Source: DASWNP01 sp036399175 | GTDB lineage: Bacteria > Acidobacteriota > Blastocatellia > Pyrinomonadales > Pyrinomonadaceae | Length of the DNA: 64,000 nucleotides | NCBI GenBank assembly: GCA_036399175.1 | Contig: DASWNP010000049.1 | Span: 1 to 64,000, forward strand | Reading direction: 5' to 3' | In this document: positions 24,682 through 34,595 of the stretch, in pieces | Position numbering within the stretch: the first letter of the stretch is position 1 | Layout of the letters: each line of letters opens with the position of its first letter | The notes under the pieces: model-generated | Seen by the model: the letters and a program-made list of their open reading frames with translations, nothing else | What the model was told of the DNA's origin: nothing | Databases searched by the model: none | Position numbers and translations under genes: made by a program

Positions 24682-26429
24682 GCGACGCCCTCAAGCTGGT
24701 CTTCGAGCAGGCCGTAGATATCGCGCAGGCGTTCGAGCGTCCGGGCTTCCGCCGCCCAGAAGCCGCGCCCCTCTGCTTCGAGCAGCCGACCGACGAGCGA
24801 GCGAGCCGAATGCGGGTTGAGCGTGCGAAGGCGTTCGAGCATCCCCGCGTCGAGCACGAAGGTTTCGGCCACGCGGTCGTAAATCCAGCTATCGACTGCG
24901 TCGGCGGTGGCGCTCCAGCCGAAGGTGTTGGCGACGTGGCTCTCTATCTCGGCGACGCCGCGAAAGCCGTGCTTGAGCATGCCTTCGTACCACTTCGGAT
25001 TGAGCGTCTTGGTGCGCGTCTCAAGGTGGATGGTCTCTTCGAGCGAGCGCACTTTCGTCTCGCGCGTGAGCGAGTCGGAGACGTAGATGGCCGGACGCGC
25101 CTCGGCGTGTCGCTCGACGGCCTTCGAGACGCCGCCCAGGTATTCAAAATAGTGGTCAACGTCGGTGATGCCTATCTCGAAGGAATCTATGTTCTGGTAA
25201 GTGGCCTCGACGCGTGCGAGCGCGCGATTGAGAGCGCCGCGCGCTTCCCTGCCCTCGACGGCGCGCCCCGCAGCGTCGCGCCCGTAGGCGAAACACTTGC
25301 GCGTCACGAAGAGGTCGCCGAGCGCGTCCGACTGCTCCCATTGAGAATCGAGCACCATGAAATTGACGTTCGTCCCGTAGTTGCCCGGCGCGTTCGAGAA
25401 GACGCGCAGCACCGCCTCGTCGAAGCCGACTGCTTCGGTCTCGATGCGTTCGAGCACGTTGCGGCGAACGTAGTTCATCTCGGTCGGCTCGTCGAGCGCG
25501 GCAACGGTGCGAACGGCCATGTCGAGCAGTCCCATCGTCGCGCCGAAGAGGTCGCGGAAAATGCCGGAGACGGTCATCACCACGTCGATGCGCGGGCGAC
25601 ACAGTTTCTCAAGCGGGACGACTTCGACCGACGTGACGCGGTTCATCCCGTCTCTCAAAGGGCGCACGCCGAGCAGACGCAAAGCCTGCGCGACGCCCTC
25701 GCCCTGCGTCTTGATGTTGTCGAGCCCCCAGAGGACGAGCGCCATCGCGCGCGGGTAGCGGCCGGAGGCGGCGAGGTGGCGTTCGAGCAGAAGACGGACG
25801 ACGCGCTCTGAGCGCGCGTAGGCGAGGTCGGAAGGGACGCTGTAAGGATTGACGGCGTGAGTGTTTCTCCCCGTCGGGAGGATTGAAGGGTTCTGCACGA
25901 TGTCTGCGCCGGGGCCGGGCTCGACGTACTGGCCTTCGAGCGCACGCACGAAGGCGTCGAGTTCTCGATTGACCTTCAACTGTTCGTGAATCTTCTCCAG
26001 CAACGCGAAGACCGGACGAGAATCGACGGGCGCGACTCCGGATGAAGCTTCGAGCCAGCTCTCGGCGCGCGACGCTCCCTCCCTGAGAAAAAGAGCGACG
26101 CTTTCATGCACCACCTCATCCACGCGCTCGCGCTTGCCGATGCTCTCTTCGGTCGTCTGCTTCCGTTCGAGCAAAGCGTCGTAAGAGCCGAAACCCAGGG
26201 CTTCGGCGACGAGGTCGGGCAGCGCACGCGCGCCGGCCTCCGGCCTGTCGAACGACGCCACCATTCGCAAAAGGTGTGCGCTCTCGCCCTCGTTCGAGGC
26301 GCGACCGAAGACGTGCAGCCCCGTCGGAATCAAACGCTGCTCTATCTCCAGCACACGCTCGTAGAGCGAGAGCACGCGGCGGTCGCGCTCCTCCGAAGTC
26401 AGACGTGAGAGCTGAGTCTCTTCCTTCAT
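24678..26429 (-). CDS. bchH: Chelatase large subunit (BchH-type), C-terminal half
   Basis: 583 residues matching the last ~40% of BchH. It begins RVLEIEQRLIPTGLHVFG, the block that directly follows the other half in an intact BchH, then MALVLWGLDNIKTQGEG, GIFRDLFGATMGLLDMAVR, AVLRVFSNAPGNYGTNVNF and the terminal SWIYDRVAETFVLD. ATG at 26429 is chosen because the frame upstream is antisense to nothing conserved and overlaps the I-D gene. It is transcribed before the N-terminal half, so the halves are in swapped order and must assemble post-translationally. It lies 133 bp after the I-D fusion. Confidence 0.85.
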   Translation of the reverse strand: MKEETQLSRLTSEERDRRVLSLYERVLEIEQRLIPTGLHVFGRASNEGESAHLLRMVASFDRPEAGARALPDLVAEALGFGSYDALLERKQTTEESIGKRERVDEVVHESVALFLREGASRAESWLEASSGVAPVDSRPVFALLEKIHEQLKVNRELDAFVRALEGQYVEPGPGADIVQNPSILPTGRNTHAVNPYSVPSDLAYARSERVVRLLLERHLAASGRYPRAMALVLWGLDNIKTQGEGVAQALRLLGVRPLRDGMNRVTSVEVVPLEKLCRPRIDVVMTVSGIFRDLFGATMGLLDMAVRTVAALDEPTEMNYVRRNVLERIETEAVGFDEAVLRVFSNAPGNYGTNVNFMVLDSQWEQSDALGDLFVTRKCFAYGRDAAGRAVEGREARGALNRALARVEATYQNIDSFEIGITDVDHYFEYLGGVSKAVERHAEARPAIYVSDSLTRETKVRSLEETIHLETRTKTLNPKWYEGMLKHGFRGVAEIESHVANTFGWSATADAVDSWIYDRVAETFVLDAGMLERLRTLNPHSARSLVGRLLEAEGRGFWAAEARTLERLRDIYGLLEDQLEGVA

Positions 26430-26562
26430 AGAGTCGTTCGAGCTATTCAGCTTGGATACCTTTGTGCGGCTCTCGTGAACACGACAGCCCGAAGCCGGGA
26501 CGGCAGACAGGATAAACAGATTCCCGCCCGCGCGTCTACAGAAGCCGGGAGCAGCGCAGCAT

Positions 26563-28764
26563 TCAGGAAGCAGCCAGCGCCGCCGCGATTGACTCTTCAA
26601 TCTTGAGCAGCGGCAGGTGCAGATGACGACCGCCGAGCGCGTCGGCGACGAGTTTCGCCTCGCCGCCTGCGACGTAACGATTCTGTGTATCGACGACGAC
26701 CGAAGAGACGCCCGCGCTTCGCAATGCCGCGCCGAGTTGTTCCACTTCACTGTTGATGCGTCGCCGGATGCCGGCGCGGTCTTCAGACGCGTCCGGATGA
26801 AGCGCGACGTTGGCGCGTCCATCTGTGAAGATGAGAAGCACGATGCGCTGCGGCGCGCCCGTGCGCGCGGCGCGTTCGGCCACTCCGAGGGCGCTGAGAA
26901 GGGCGGCTGAGAGCGGGGTTGCGCCGCCGACGGGCAGCGCATCGAGGATGCGCTTGGCGCGTGCGGGCGACTGGCTCGGCGGAAGCAGCAAGCGCGCCTC
27001 GCGCTCGCGGAAGGTGATGAGCGCGACGCGGTCGCGCCTGACGTAAGAGCGCCGCAGCAGGTGCGCGAGCGCGCCCTTCGCCTGCCCGATTCGATTCGCC
27101 GCCATGCTGCCCGAAGTATCGACGGCGAGGATAAAGAGCGCGCCGGTCTTGCGTCGAAGCTGCTTGAAACGCAAATCGTCAGACGTGAGATGCAGGAGTC
27201 GCGGAGCTTTCGACTGCTGACGCCGACTCGTTTGCAGAGGCGCGGCGGCGCGCAGCGTGGCATCGACGGCGACGCGCGCGGCGCGTGTACGCCGCGAGAC
27301 GGCGCGAGCATAACGCCCGCCACTCGCTTCTATTCGAGCCTGCATCCCTGAGCCTCCACGCGCCGGCTTCGACGCTGCGGCGCGCATCTTCCCTTGCCGC
27401 TCAGAGCCTTCGAGCGCATCTTCCGGCGGCGAGGCATCGACGGGCGGCGCGCTCAACTCCGGCGCGTTCAACTCTGCGCCGCGCTCGCTCTGCTGCCCTC
27501 GTCCTTCCGCGTCGCGTCTATCGCGCGGCGCAGACGAATCCCCGGCGCTTGATGAAGTCGGCGCTTCCGCGCTGTCAGCCCGCTTGCTTCCGCCTTCGCG
27601 GTCGCTCGCTCTCTTTCCTTTCGAGCTACGCTCAAAACTCTCGTTCGCCGCCGATTGCTTCGGCGTTTGCGCACCGTCGCTGCTTTCGCCCGAAAGCTCT
27701 TCGAGCGCCTGCCGGATGCGCGAGCCGCCGGAGGTTTGTTCGAGTGGGTCGCGGCGCAGACGGTGACGCAAGCACATCGCCGCGACGCGTCGCACGTCCT
27801 CTTCTGTCGCCCTGCGGCGTCCGTCGAAAGCGGCGAGGGCGCGTGCCACACGCGCCAGTGTCAGCTCGCCTCGATGACCGTCCACCTTCAGACGCACGCA
27901 AAGCTCGGCTATCAGGCGCAGGAGCGGGCGCGGCAACTCGACCGACGCGAAGAGCGTGCGGGCTCGCACGAGTTTGCGGCGAAGGCGCAGCTGCTCGCGC
28001 TCGGCGGCGGCAAGAAACTGCGTCGGGTCGCGCTCGAAGGCTTCGCGCCGCTCGACTATCTCGACGCGCTCGTCCCGGTTGCCGACGCTTCGCACCTCCG
28101 TATAGAGCCCGAAGCGGTCGAGAAGCTGCGGGCGCAACTCGCCCTCTTCCGGGTTGCCGGAGCCGACGAGGACGAAGCGCGCAGGATGCACGGTCGAGAT
28201 GCCTTCGCGCTCGACCGTGTTGCGCCCCGTCGCGGCGGCGTCGAGCAATAAATCGACGAGATGGTCTTCGAGCAGGTTGACTTCGTCGATGTAGAGAAAG
28301 CCTCGGTTAGCGCGCGCGAGCAAGCCCGGCTCGAAAGCCTTCCGTCCTTCAACGAGCGCGCGCCCGATGTCGATTGTCCCGCAGACTCTATCCTCCGTCG
28401 CGCCGAGCGGAAGCTCTACGACCGGCACGCTCCGTCGCACGCGCGCGAGTCTTCCCTGCGACTGCACGCGCGCACGACATTCTTCGCAGAGGCTTCTCTC
28501 GTCGGCGGGGTCGCAGTTGTAAGCGCAGCCGCGCACGCTCAAGAGCGGCGGCAGAAGCTCGGCCAGAGCGCGCACCGCCGTCGATTTGCCCGTGCCGCGC
28601 TCGCCCATGATGAGCACACCGCCGATGGTCGGAGCGACGACGCTCAGCAGCAAGGCCAGTTTCATCTCTTCCTGCCCGACAATCGACGTGAAGGGATAGA
28701 CCGGATGAGCGGCGGCGGCTGCGACGTGCCGGCGCGGGTTTACGTTTGGACGGCGTGATGGCAT
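26563..28764 (-). CDS. Fused chelatase ATPase subunit (BchI-BchD / cobaltochelatase type)
   Basis: 733 residues. Residues ~20-350 are an AAA+ domain with intact Walker A (GERGTGKST), a four-Cys insert (CAYNCDPADERSLCEECR), ELPLGATEDRVCGTIDI, Walker B (GFLYIDEVNLL) and ELRPQLLDRFGLY. A Ser/Ala-rich charged linker (~370-510) leads to a von Willebrand A domain (~545-733) with the MIDAS motif DTSGSM. This single-protein I+D arrangement matches the family used for cobaltochelatase in bacteria lacking CobS/CobT, while the H subunit looks BchH-like. It would hydrolyse ATP to drive metal insertion. First gene of the chelatase operon. Confidence 0.88.
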   Translation of the reverse strand: MPSRRPNVNPRRHVAAAAAHPVYPFTSIVGQEEMKLALLLSVVAPTIGGVLIMGERGTGKSTAVRALAELLPPLLSVRGCAYNCDPADERSLCEECRARVQSQGRLARVRRSVPVVELPLGATEDRVCGTIDIGRALVEGRKAFEPGLLARANRGFLYIDEVNLLEDHLVDLLLDAAATGRNTVEREGISTVHPARFVLVGSGNPEEGELRPQLLDRFGLYTEVRSVGNRDERVEIVERREAFERDPTQFLAAAEREQLRLRRKLVRARTLFASVELPRPLLRLIAELCVRLKVDGHRGELTLARVARALAAFDGRRRATEEDVRRVAAMCLRHRLRRDPLEQTSGGSRIRQALEELSGESSDGAQTPKQSAANESFERSSKGKRASDREGGSKRADSAEAPTSSSAGDSSAPRDRRDAEGRGQQSERGAELNAPELSAPPVDASPPEDALEGSERQGKMRAAASKPARGGSGMQARIEASGGRYARAVSRRTRAARVAVDATLRAAAPLQTSRRQQSKAPRLLHLTSDDLRFKQLRRKTGALFILAVDTSGSMAANRIGQAKGALAHLLRRSYVRRDRVALITFREREARLLLPPSQSPARAKRILDALPVGGATPLSAALLSALGVAERAARTGAPQRIVLLIFTDGRANVALHPDASEDRAGIRRRINSEVEQLGAALRSAGVSSVVVDTQNRYVAGGEAKLVADALGGRHLHLPLLKIEESIAAALAAS

Positions 28765-28852
28765 TGACTGTCAGGTTGGATTATCGGCTGGCTTATCAGA
28801 CTCGCGTTTGTCAGGCTGCTGACTCTGGCTATAGAAACTTCCGCTCGAACTC

Positions 28853-29992
28853 TCACGGCTCAATCGACATGCGCTCGACGTTGACCATCGGAACTCTCTG
28901 CGTGCGCCCGTCGCGCCCGACGATGACGACCTGATTATTCTCCACCGAGACGCGACGCACGCCGCTCATCTCGCGCTCGATTCTCTCCCCGTCCTTCGTC
29001 TCGATGACGAGCCGCGTGGCGGTCACGACAGCCGCCGCCGCAGACGCAGAAGCGCCGGGAGACGCAGCAGCGCCTGAAGCACCCGCCGCCGGAGACGCGC
29101 CCGCATCCGTCGAAGCCGAGGCTCTCTCGCGCGCGGGCGCGGGTCTGTTGCGGGCGGTGCGACGGTTCGTTCTTCTGCTGCTCGCGCCTGCGCGCGGCGC
29201 GTTGGCTTCCGGCGTCGAGGCTTCAGCGCCGGAGGAATCGGTGCGCGCGGCTTCGGCGGAAGGATTCGTGCGAGGCGTCCGCGAAGCGGCGGAGCGTCGC
29301 GGAGACCTGCCCGCGCGCGTTCTCGGAGTAGTCGCTCTGTTTGTGGGTGTGGAAGCCGTCGCGCCGGTCGAAGCTGGCGCGTCTGTCGCGTTCGTCGGCG
29401 CTTCGGTCGTCGCGGCTGTCTCGGTCGGAGGTCTCTCGGTCGGCGGCTCTTCGATGCGTGCGCCGGTGGCCGTCGCGCGCCTGACGTTTCCGTCTCTGCG
29501 CGCCGACTCAGCCGGAAGCGTCGGCACGACGAACTCGGGCGGCACGGCCTGCGCGCCGCTCGCAGGCGCAAACGCGCCCTCAAAACGGACGCGATACGTC
29601 CCCTCCGTCTCGCTCGCCGCACGCGCTTCCACGCGCAGGATGAGCGCCTGCTCGCCGCGCAGATAGACGCTTCTCGAAATCCTCCCCGACGCCGCGCCCG
29701 CATAGAGCGTGACGGTCGCCAGAGGCCGCAGCCCGCTCGCCGTGAAGATGTCGATGTTGCCGTCCAGCTCCCGGGTCTCGATGGTCAGCAGGAGGTCGCC
29801 CTCGCGCCCGTTGAACGTATAGAAATGTCTCGTCAGACGCGCATCCCCGATGTCTCTCGGCGCGATGCGTCCCTCCACCTCGTTCGACAAAACGGGCGCG
29901 GGATAGTCCACGCTCGTCGATTGCGCCCACGCGCCGCACCAGAGCGCCGCCCACATCAAACACCAGCCCGACAGGCGTCGCGCCCCGCGCAT
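28853..29992 (-). CDS. Secreted protein with long low-complexity linker
   Basis: 379 residues. A signal peptide (MRGARRLSGWCLMWAALWCGAWAQ) precedes a beta-rich N-domain resembling pre-peptidase C-terminal (PPC) domains (~25-140, HFYTFNGREGDLLLTIETRE and RVEARAASETEGTYRVRF). An Ala/Thr/Pro/Arg-rich linker covers ~150-320. A small C-terminal domain (TRLVIETKDGERIEREMSG, then VVIVGRDGRTQRVPM) resembles repeats in secreted proteins of unknown role. ATG at 29992 is preferred because it begins the signal peptide; a TTG at 30043 is in frame. No function assigned. Confidence 0.7.
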   Translation of the reverse strand: MRGARRLSGWCLMWAALWCGAWAQSTSVDYPAPVLSNEVEGRIAPRDIGDARLTRHFYTFNGREGDLLLTIETRELDGNIDIFTASGLRPLATVTLYAGAASGRISRSVYLRGEQALILRVEARAASETEGTYRVRFEGAFAPASGAQAVPPEFVVPTLPAESARRDGNVRRATATGARIEEPPTERPPTETAATTEAPTNATDAPASTGATASTPTNRATTPRTRAGRSPRRSAASRTPRTNPSAEAARTDSSGAEASTPEANAPRAGASSRRTNRRTARNRPAPARERASASTDAGASPAAGASGAAASPGASASAAAAVVTATRLVIETKDGERIEREMSGVRRVSVENNQVVIVGRDGRTQRVPMVNVERMSIEP

Positions 29993-30303
29993 CGACAGAT
30001 GAATTTTCCTCGCTCTCAACTTCAAACGCTCAAACTCCTTCAAGCCTCGCGCCGCCGAGTTTACCAGCCTTCCACGCGCCCGCCAACAACGCGCCTGCCT
30101 TCACTCTTCCAAACCTGCGCCCGCACCCGCCGGACGAAGAGCCCCGACGAGAGAACGAGATGACCCGTCGATTTCCAAACAGCATCATTCTCAAGATGCT
30201 TCGACGAAGGAGATTCGAGACCTTCCCGGACGCGCTTCGACGCGCCGGAACTCGTCCCGCTCTGAGTTTGAATTTTAAGGAAGTCCGGGAAGAAAGGATT
30301 TGA

Positions 30304-30385
30304 TGCCGAAGGGGGGACTCGAACCCCCACGAGTTTCCTCACACGCCCCTCAAACGTGCGCGTCTACCAGTTCCGCCACTTCGGC
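30304..30385 (-). tRNA. tRNA-Leu (GAG anticodon)
   Basis: 82 nt on the minus strand. Acceptor stem GCCGAAG/CTTCGGC, discriminator A, anticodon stem CACGT/GCGTG with loop TTGAGGG giving anticodon GAG, a variable arm of leucine type, and T-arm GGGGG-TTCGAGT-CCCCC. CCA is not encoded. It lies 76 nt downstream of secG on the same strand and may be processed from that transcript. Confidence 0.93.
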
Positions 30386-30461
30386 TTTCGGGCGATGTCA
30401 ATTGCAGGCTTCAGACTAACATAACGCGTCGCCGCGTGTCAGCCGCCGCGAGATACTTTTT

Positions 30462-30944
30462 CTAGCGGGGCGAAGCCTGCGCCTGCGGGCTTGAGGCCGG
30501 GGCAGGCGTGGCCGCCGTGTTCGTGTTCGAGGCGGCTGGCGCGGCGGGACTAGCTGCGCCTTCGGCGGGCGTCGTCGCGCCTTGCGGCGAGGCGGCGGCG
30601 GGCGACGCCGTCGCGTTTGCGGGCGAAGCGCCGGTCTGCGGCGGGGCGACGGTCGCCGCCGGTGTAGGCTGTGTGGTCGTCTGTTCCGGCGCGGCAGATT
30701 CGAGCACGGAGCGCGGACGCCCGACGCCGAGCGCGAGCATCAGGGCGACGAGCATGAAGACGATGGTCGAGCCGATAGTAATCTTGGCGAGCAGGGTTTG
30801 CGTGCCGCGCGGCCCGAAGGTGGTGCTTGAGACGGAGCTTGTGAAGAGCGCACCGGCGTCGGCCTTGCCCGGCTGCAAGAGCACGGAGATGATGAGTACG
30901 ATGCAGGCCAGAATGAATATCGTGTAGAGTGCGTAAAGTAACAA
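30462..30944 (-). CDS. secG: Preprotein translocase subunit SecG
   Basis: 160 residues. Two membrane helices (about 2-22 and 54-74) flank the SecG signature SVLLQPGKADAGALFTSSVS and TTFGPRGTQTLLAKIT. SecG assists SecYE in protein export. The C-terminal ~80 residues are an Ala/Pro/Thr/Gln-rich tail with no fold, long compared with the usual ~75-110-residue protein. It follows tpiA by 25 bp in the classic gap-pgk-tpiA-secG order, with tRNA-Leu next. Confidence 0.93.
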   Translation of the reverse strand: MLLYALYTIFILACIVLIISVLLQPGKADAGALFTSSVSSTTFGPRGTQTLLAKITIGSTIVFMLVALMLALGVGRPRSVLESAAPEQTTTQPTPAATVAPPQTGASPANATASPAAASPQGATTPAEGAASPAAPAASNTNTAATPAPASSPQAQASPR

Positions 30945-30969
30945 ACCTGTAATCCTCGACTATTAAATC

Positions 30970-31728
30970 TCAGCTATTGTAATTAACGATGCGCGCGAAA
31001 CTCTCTGCTTCGAGACTTGCTCCGCCGACGAGCGCGCCGTCGATGTCGGGTTTCTTCATCAGTCCCGCCGCGTTGTCCGGCTTGACCGAGCCGCCGTAGA
31101 GAATACGCAGCCGCTCGGCTGCCGCATCGGAGTGTCTTTCCGCGAAAATGCGCCGGACAAACGCGTGCATTTCCTGCGCTTGCTCCGGCGTCGCGGTGTG
31201 GCCTGTGCCGATAGCCCAGACCGGCTCATATGCGATGATGATACGGTCGAGGTCGGAGGTTGTCAAACCGTGCAAGCCGCCTTCCAACTGCCCGCGCACG
31301 ACGTTTTCCGCCGTCCCGGCTTCGCGCTGCTCAAGTGTCTCGCCGACGCACATGATGACCGACAGACCCGCCGCCAGCGCCGCCTGCGTCTTGCGGTTGA
31401 CCATCGAATCTGTCTCTGAATAATACTGCCGGCGCTCCGAGTGGCCGACGATTGCGTGAGAGCAGCCCACGTCGCGCAGCATGTCGGCGGCCACCTCGCC
31501 CGTGTGCGCGCCGTGCTTCGTCTCGGTCGAGCAGTCCTGCGCCGCGACGCGTATGTTCGAGCCCTCAAGGCGGTCGGCCACCGTCTTCAGAGCCGTGAAG
31601 ACCGGCGCGACGATTACCTCGCAGTGATTCGCGTTCGCCACCAGAGGCTTGAGCTGAAGCACGGTCGCCACCGACTCGCCCAGCGTCTTATACATCTTCC
31701 AGTTTCCGGCGATAACAGGTTTTCTCAT
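30970..31728 (-). CDS. tpiA: Triose-phosphate isomerase
   Basis: 252 residues, full length. Interconverts dihydroxyacetone phosphate and glyceraldehyde 3-phosphate. Visible: substrate Lys in GNWKMYKT, catalytic His in VGHSERRQYY, catalytic Glu with the flexible loop in YEPVWAIGTGHTATPEQAQ, and the phosphate-binding LYGGSVKPDN. ATG at 31728. Separated from pgk by element E7 but evidently in the same operon. Confidence 0.97.
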   Translation of the reverse strand: MRKPVIAGNWKMYKTLGESVATVLQLKPLVANANHCEVIVAPVFTALKTVADRLEGSNIRVAAQDCSTETKHGAHTGEVAADMLRDVGCSHAIVGHSERRQYYSETDSMVNRKTQAALAAGLSVIMCVGETLEQREAGTAENVVRGQLEGGLHGLTTSDLDRIIIAYEPVWAIGTGHTATPEQAQEMHAFVRRIFAERHSDAAAERLRILYGGSVKPDNAAGLMKKPDIDGALVGGASLEAESFARIVNYNS

Positions 31729-31736
31729 AATCGTTT

Positions 31737-31828
31737 AAGTCTGGAGTCTGAAGTCTGGAGTCTGGAGTCTGGAAACAAAGACTGTCTTTGGTTTTGACTC
31801 CAGACTCCAGACTCTCGACTCCAGACTT
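31737..31828. repeat. Word-palindrome element E7 (TCTGGAGTC family)
   Basis: Left arm 31737-31772 (AAGTCTGGAGTCTGAAGTC words), centre 31773-31795, right arm 31796-31828 (GACTCCAGACTCCAGACTC words). On the minus strand the centre reads AAAACCAAAGACAGTCTTTG. It fills the tpiA-pgk gap; the first bases of its right arm form part of the pgk stop codon (31827-31829). Confidence 0.9.
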
Positions 31829-33023
31829 ATTTATCGTTGAGCGCCGAGACGCCGGGCAGCTCGTCTCCGGCGAGGAATTCGAGGGTCGCGCCGCCGCCGG
31901 TCGAGATGTGGGTGATGCGTTCGGCGACTCCGGCCTGGGTGACGGCGGCGACGGAATCTCCGCCGCCGACGATGACGGTCGCGCCCCGGTCGGCGGCTTC
32001 GGCCACTGCACGCGCCACGCCGACCGTCCCTTCCTCGAAACCCTTCTCTTCAAAAACGCCCATCGGGCCGTTCCAGATAACCGTGCGCGCGTCCTGCAAG
32101 GCGCGCGAAAACAGGGCGACGGTCTCGACGCCGATGTCGAGGCCGACGAGGCCGACGTTGGTGAACTCTACGGGTATGGTTCGGCGGCTGTTGAGAGGGT
32201 CGTAGCTATCGACGACCTGATGGTCGGTCGGCAGTATCAATTCGACTCCGGCGGCCTCGGCTCGGCTTCTAATCTCGCGCGCCGTCTCCAGCTTGTCGTC
32301 CTCGACGAGCGACTTGCCGACCGTGAAGCCTTCCGATTTCAGAAACGTGTAGGCCATCGCCCCGCCGATGAGCAGCTTATCGACCCGCCGCTCAATCAAC
32401 GCTTCGATAACAGCGATTTTATCCGACACCTTCGCCCCGCCGAGGATGGCGACGAAAGGATGCTCCGGGTTGTTGATAACCCGACCGAGATAGTCAAGCT
32501 CTTTCTCCATCAAAAGGCCAGCAGCCGCCTTCGAGACGTGTTTCGTGATACCGGCGGTCGAAGCGTGTGCGCGATGCGCCGCGCCGAAGGCGTCGTTGAC
32601 GTAAAGGTCGCAGAGGCTCGCCAACTGCTTCGCAAAGCCGTCGTCGTTCGCTTCCTCTTCAGGATGAAAACGCAGGTTTTCGAGCAGCAGCACGTCGCCG
32701 TCGCCGAGAGCCTCGACGCTCTTCTGTGCCTCCGCGCCGACGCAGTCCTCCGCGAAAGCGACCTCTCTGCCGAGCAGCCCCGAAAGATGCTCGGCCACAG
32801 GCCGCAGGCTATCCTTCTCCGTGCGCTGCCCCTTCGGCCTTCCCAAGTGCGACGCCAGAATCACGCGCGCCCCGCGCTCGGTCGCATATCGAATCGTCGG
32901 CAGCGCCCCCTCGATACGCGTGTCGTCCGTCACGCGCCCCTCTTTCAACGGCACGTTGAAATCTACGCGCACGAACACTCGCTGCCCCGCGAGGTCGAGG
33001 TCTCTGATGGAAAGTTTATTCAT
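31827..33023 (-). CDS. pgk: Phosphoglycerate kinase
   Basis: 398 residues, full length. Makes ATP from 1,3-bisphosphoglycerate. Landmarks: RVFVRVDFNVPL, HLGRPKG, the hinge, GGAKVSDKIAVIEALI, WNGPMGVFE and the C-terminal VGGGDSVAAV and STGGGATLEFLAG. ATG at 33023 (MNKLSIRDLD) is chosen; upstream codons in the same frame are element E8 sequence. The C-terminus ends NDK, its stop formed where the gene meets element E7. Confidence 0.97.
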   Translation of the reverse strand: MNKLSIRDLDLAGQRVFVRVDFNVPLKEGRVTDDTRIEGALPTIRYATERGARVILASHLGRPKGQRTEKDSLRPVAEHLSGLLGREVAFAEDCVGAEAQKSVEALGDGDVLLLENLRFHPEEEANDDGFAKQLASLCDLYVNDAFGAAHRAHASTAGITKHVSKAAAGLLMEKELDYLGRVINNPEHPFVAILGGAKVSDKIAVIEALIERRVDKLLIGGAMAYTFLKSEGFTVGKSLVEDDKLETAREIRSRAEAAGVELILPTDHQVVDSYDPLNSRRTIPVEFTNVGLVGLDIGVETVALFSRALQDARTVIWNGPMGVFEEKGFEEGTVGVARAVAEAADRGATVIVGGGDSVAAVTQAGVAERITHISTGGGATLEFLAGDELPGVSALNDK

Positions 33024-33030
33024 AACAACA

Positions 33031-33105
33031 GTGAGCGGTGAGCAGTAAGCGGTGAGCAGTAAAAAGCAGAAAAGCTGCTTACTGCTCACCGCTTACTGCT
33101 CACTC
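33031..33105. repeat. Word-palindrome element E8 (GTGAGCAGTAAGCG family)
   Basis: Perfect 25-bp inverted repeat, 33038-33062 against 33079-33103, built of GTGAGCAGTAAGCG words, loop AAAGCAGAAAAGCTGC. A further partial word extends the left arm to 33031. It fills the gap between pgk and gap and abuts the gap stop codon (33106-33108). Confidence 0.93.
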
Positions 33106-34113
<1,008 letters not shown>

Positions 34114-34595
34114 TAGGTTTGAAGCCTCCTCGCTTTGTTCTATGGAAACGTAAATTCGCTCTCCGGCGAAAGTCTCTTCGCGCGGCGCGCCCCTCTCGGT
34201 CGAGCGGCGCATGCGCTCCCGCTTGTCTGTCAGAAGCGACTCCGCGTAGCTCTGGAGAGTTTTGATAGCTGGCTGAAAGAAATGGAAGATAATGCGCGCT
34301 CAAGGCGACTGTCAAGCAAGCGCCGAAGAAGCGTCGAGCAAGAGCAGGGTGTGCCGACCGTGATGCGCGAGCCTTTCACCCTCGCTTCTTCTCTCCGTGA
34401 ACCCGTCCGACCCTCTCTCGGTCGCCTGCGGTCGAATCCATATTTACGCCTTTAATTGTATGTTTTTGAAACTCCGGCTCTGCGCGTCACGTAGTATCGA
34501 CTGACTCGTCGCTTCAGGTCTCAGGCTTCTCGAACCTCCCGGCGCGGCGGGCTTGCAAGGCAAACCCAGCTTCCTCTTAGGAGTAATTCGGTTTC
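34114..34595. promoter_or_regulatory. Divergent intergenic region between gap and the TolC-like gene
   Basis: 482 bp without a supportable gene. It should hold the gap operon promoter (minus) and the promoter of the outer-membrane protein gene (plus). A loose candidate for the plus strand is TTGAAA at 34466-34471 with TAGTAT at 34492-34497, spacing too long to trust. AGGAG at 34579-34583 is the ribosome-binding site of the plus-strand gene. No palindromic element is present here. Confidence 0.4.

Noticed and set aside
26430..27323. N-terminal extension of the chelatase C-half to 27323
   Set aside because: It overlaps the I-D fusion in another frame, is Arg/Ser-rich noise, and the conserved region begins right after the ATG at 26429.
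28765..28852. Cobalamin riboswitch upstream of the chelatase operon
   Set aside because: Only 88 bp are available, and no full B12 box or the expected conserved core is visible; partial AGCCAG matches are not enough.
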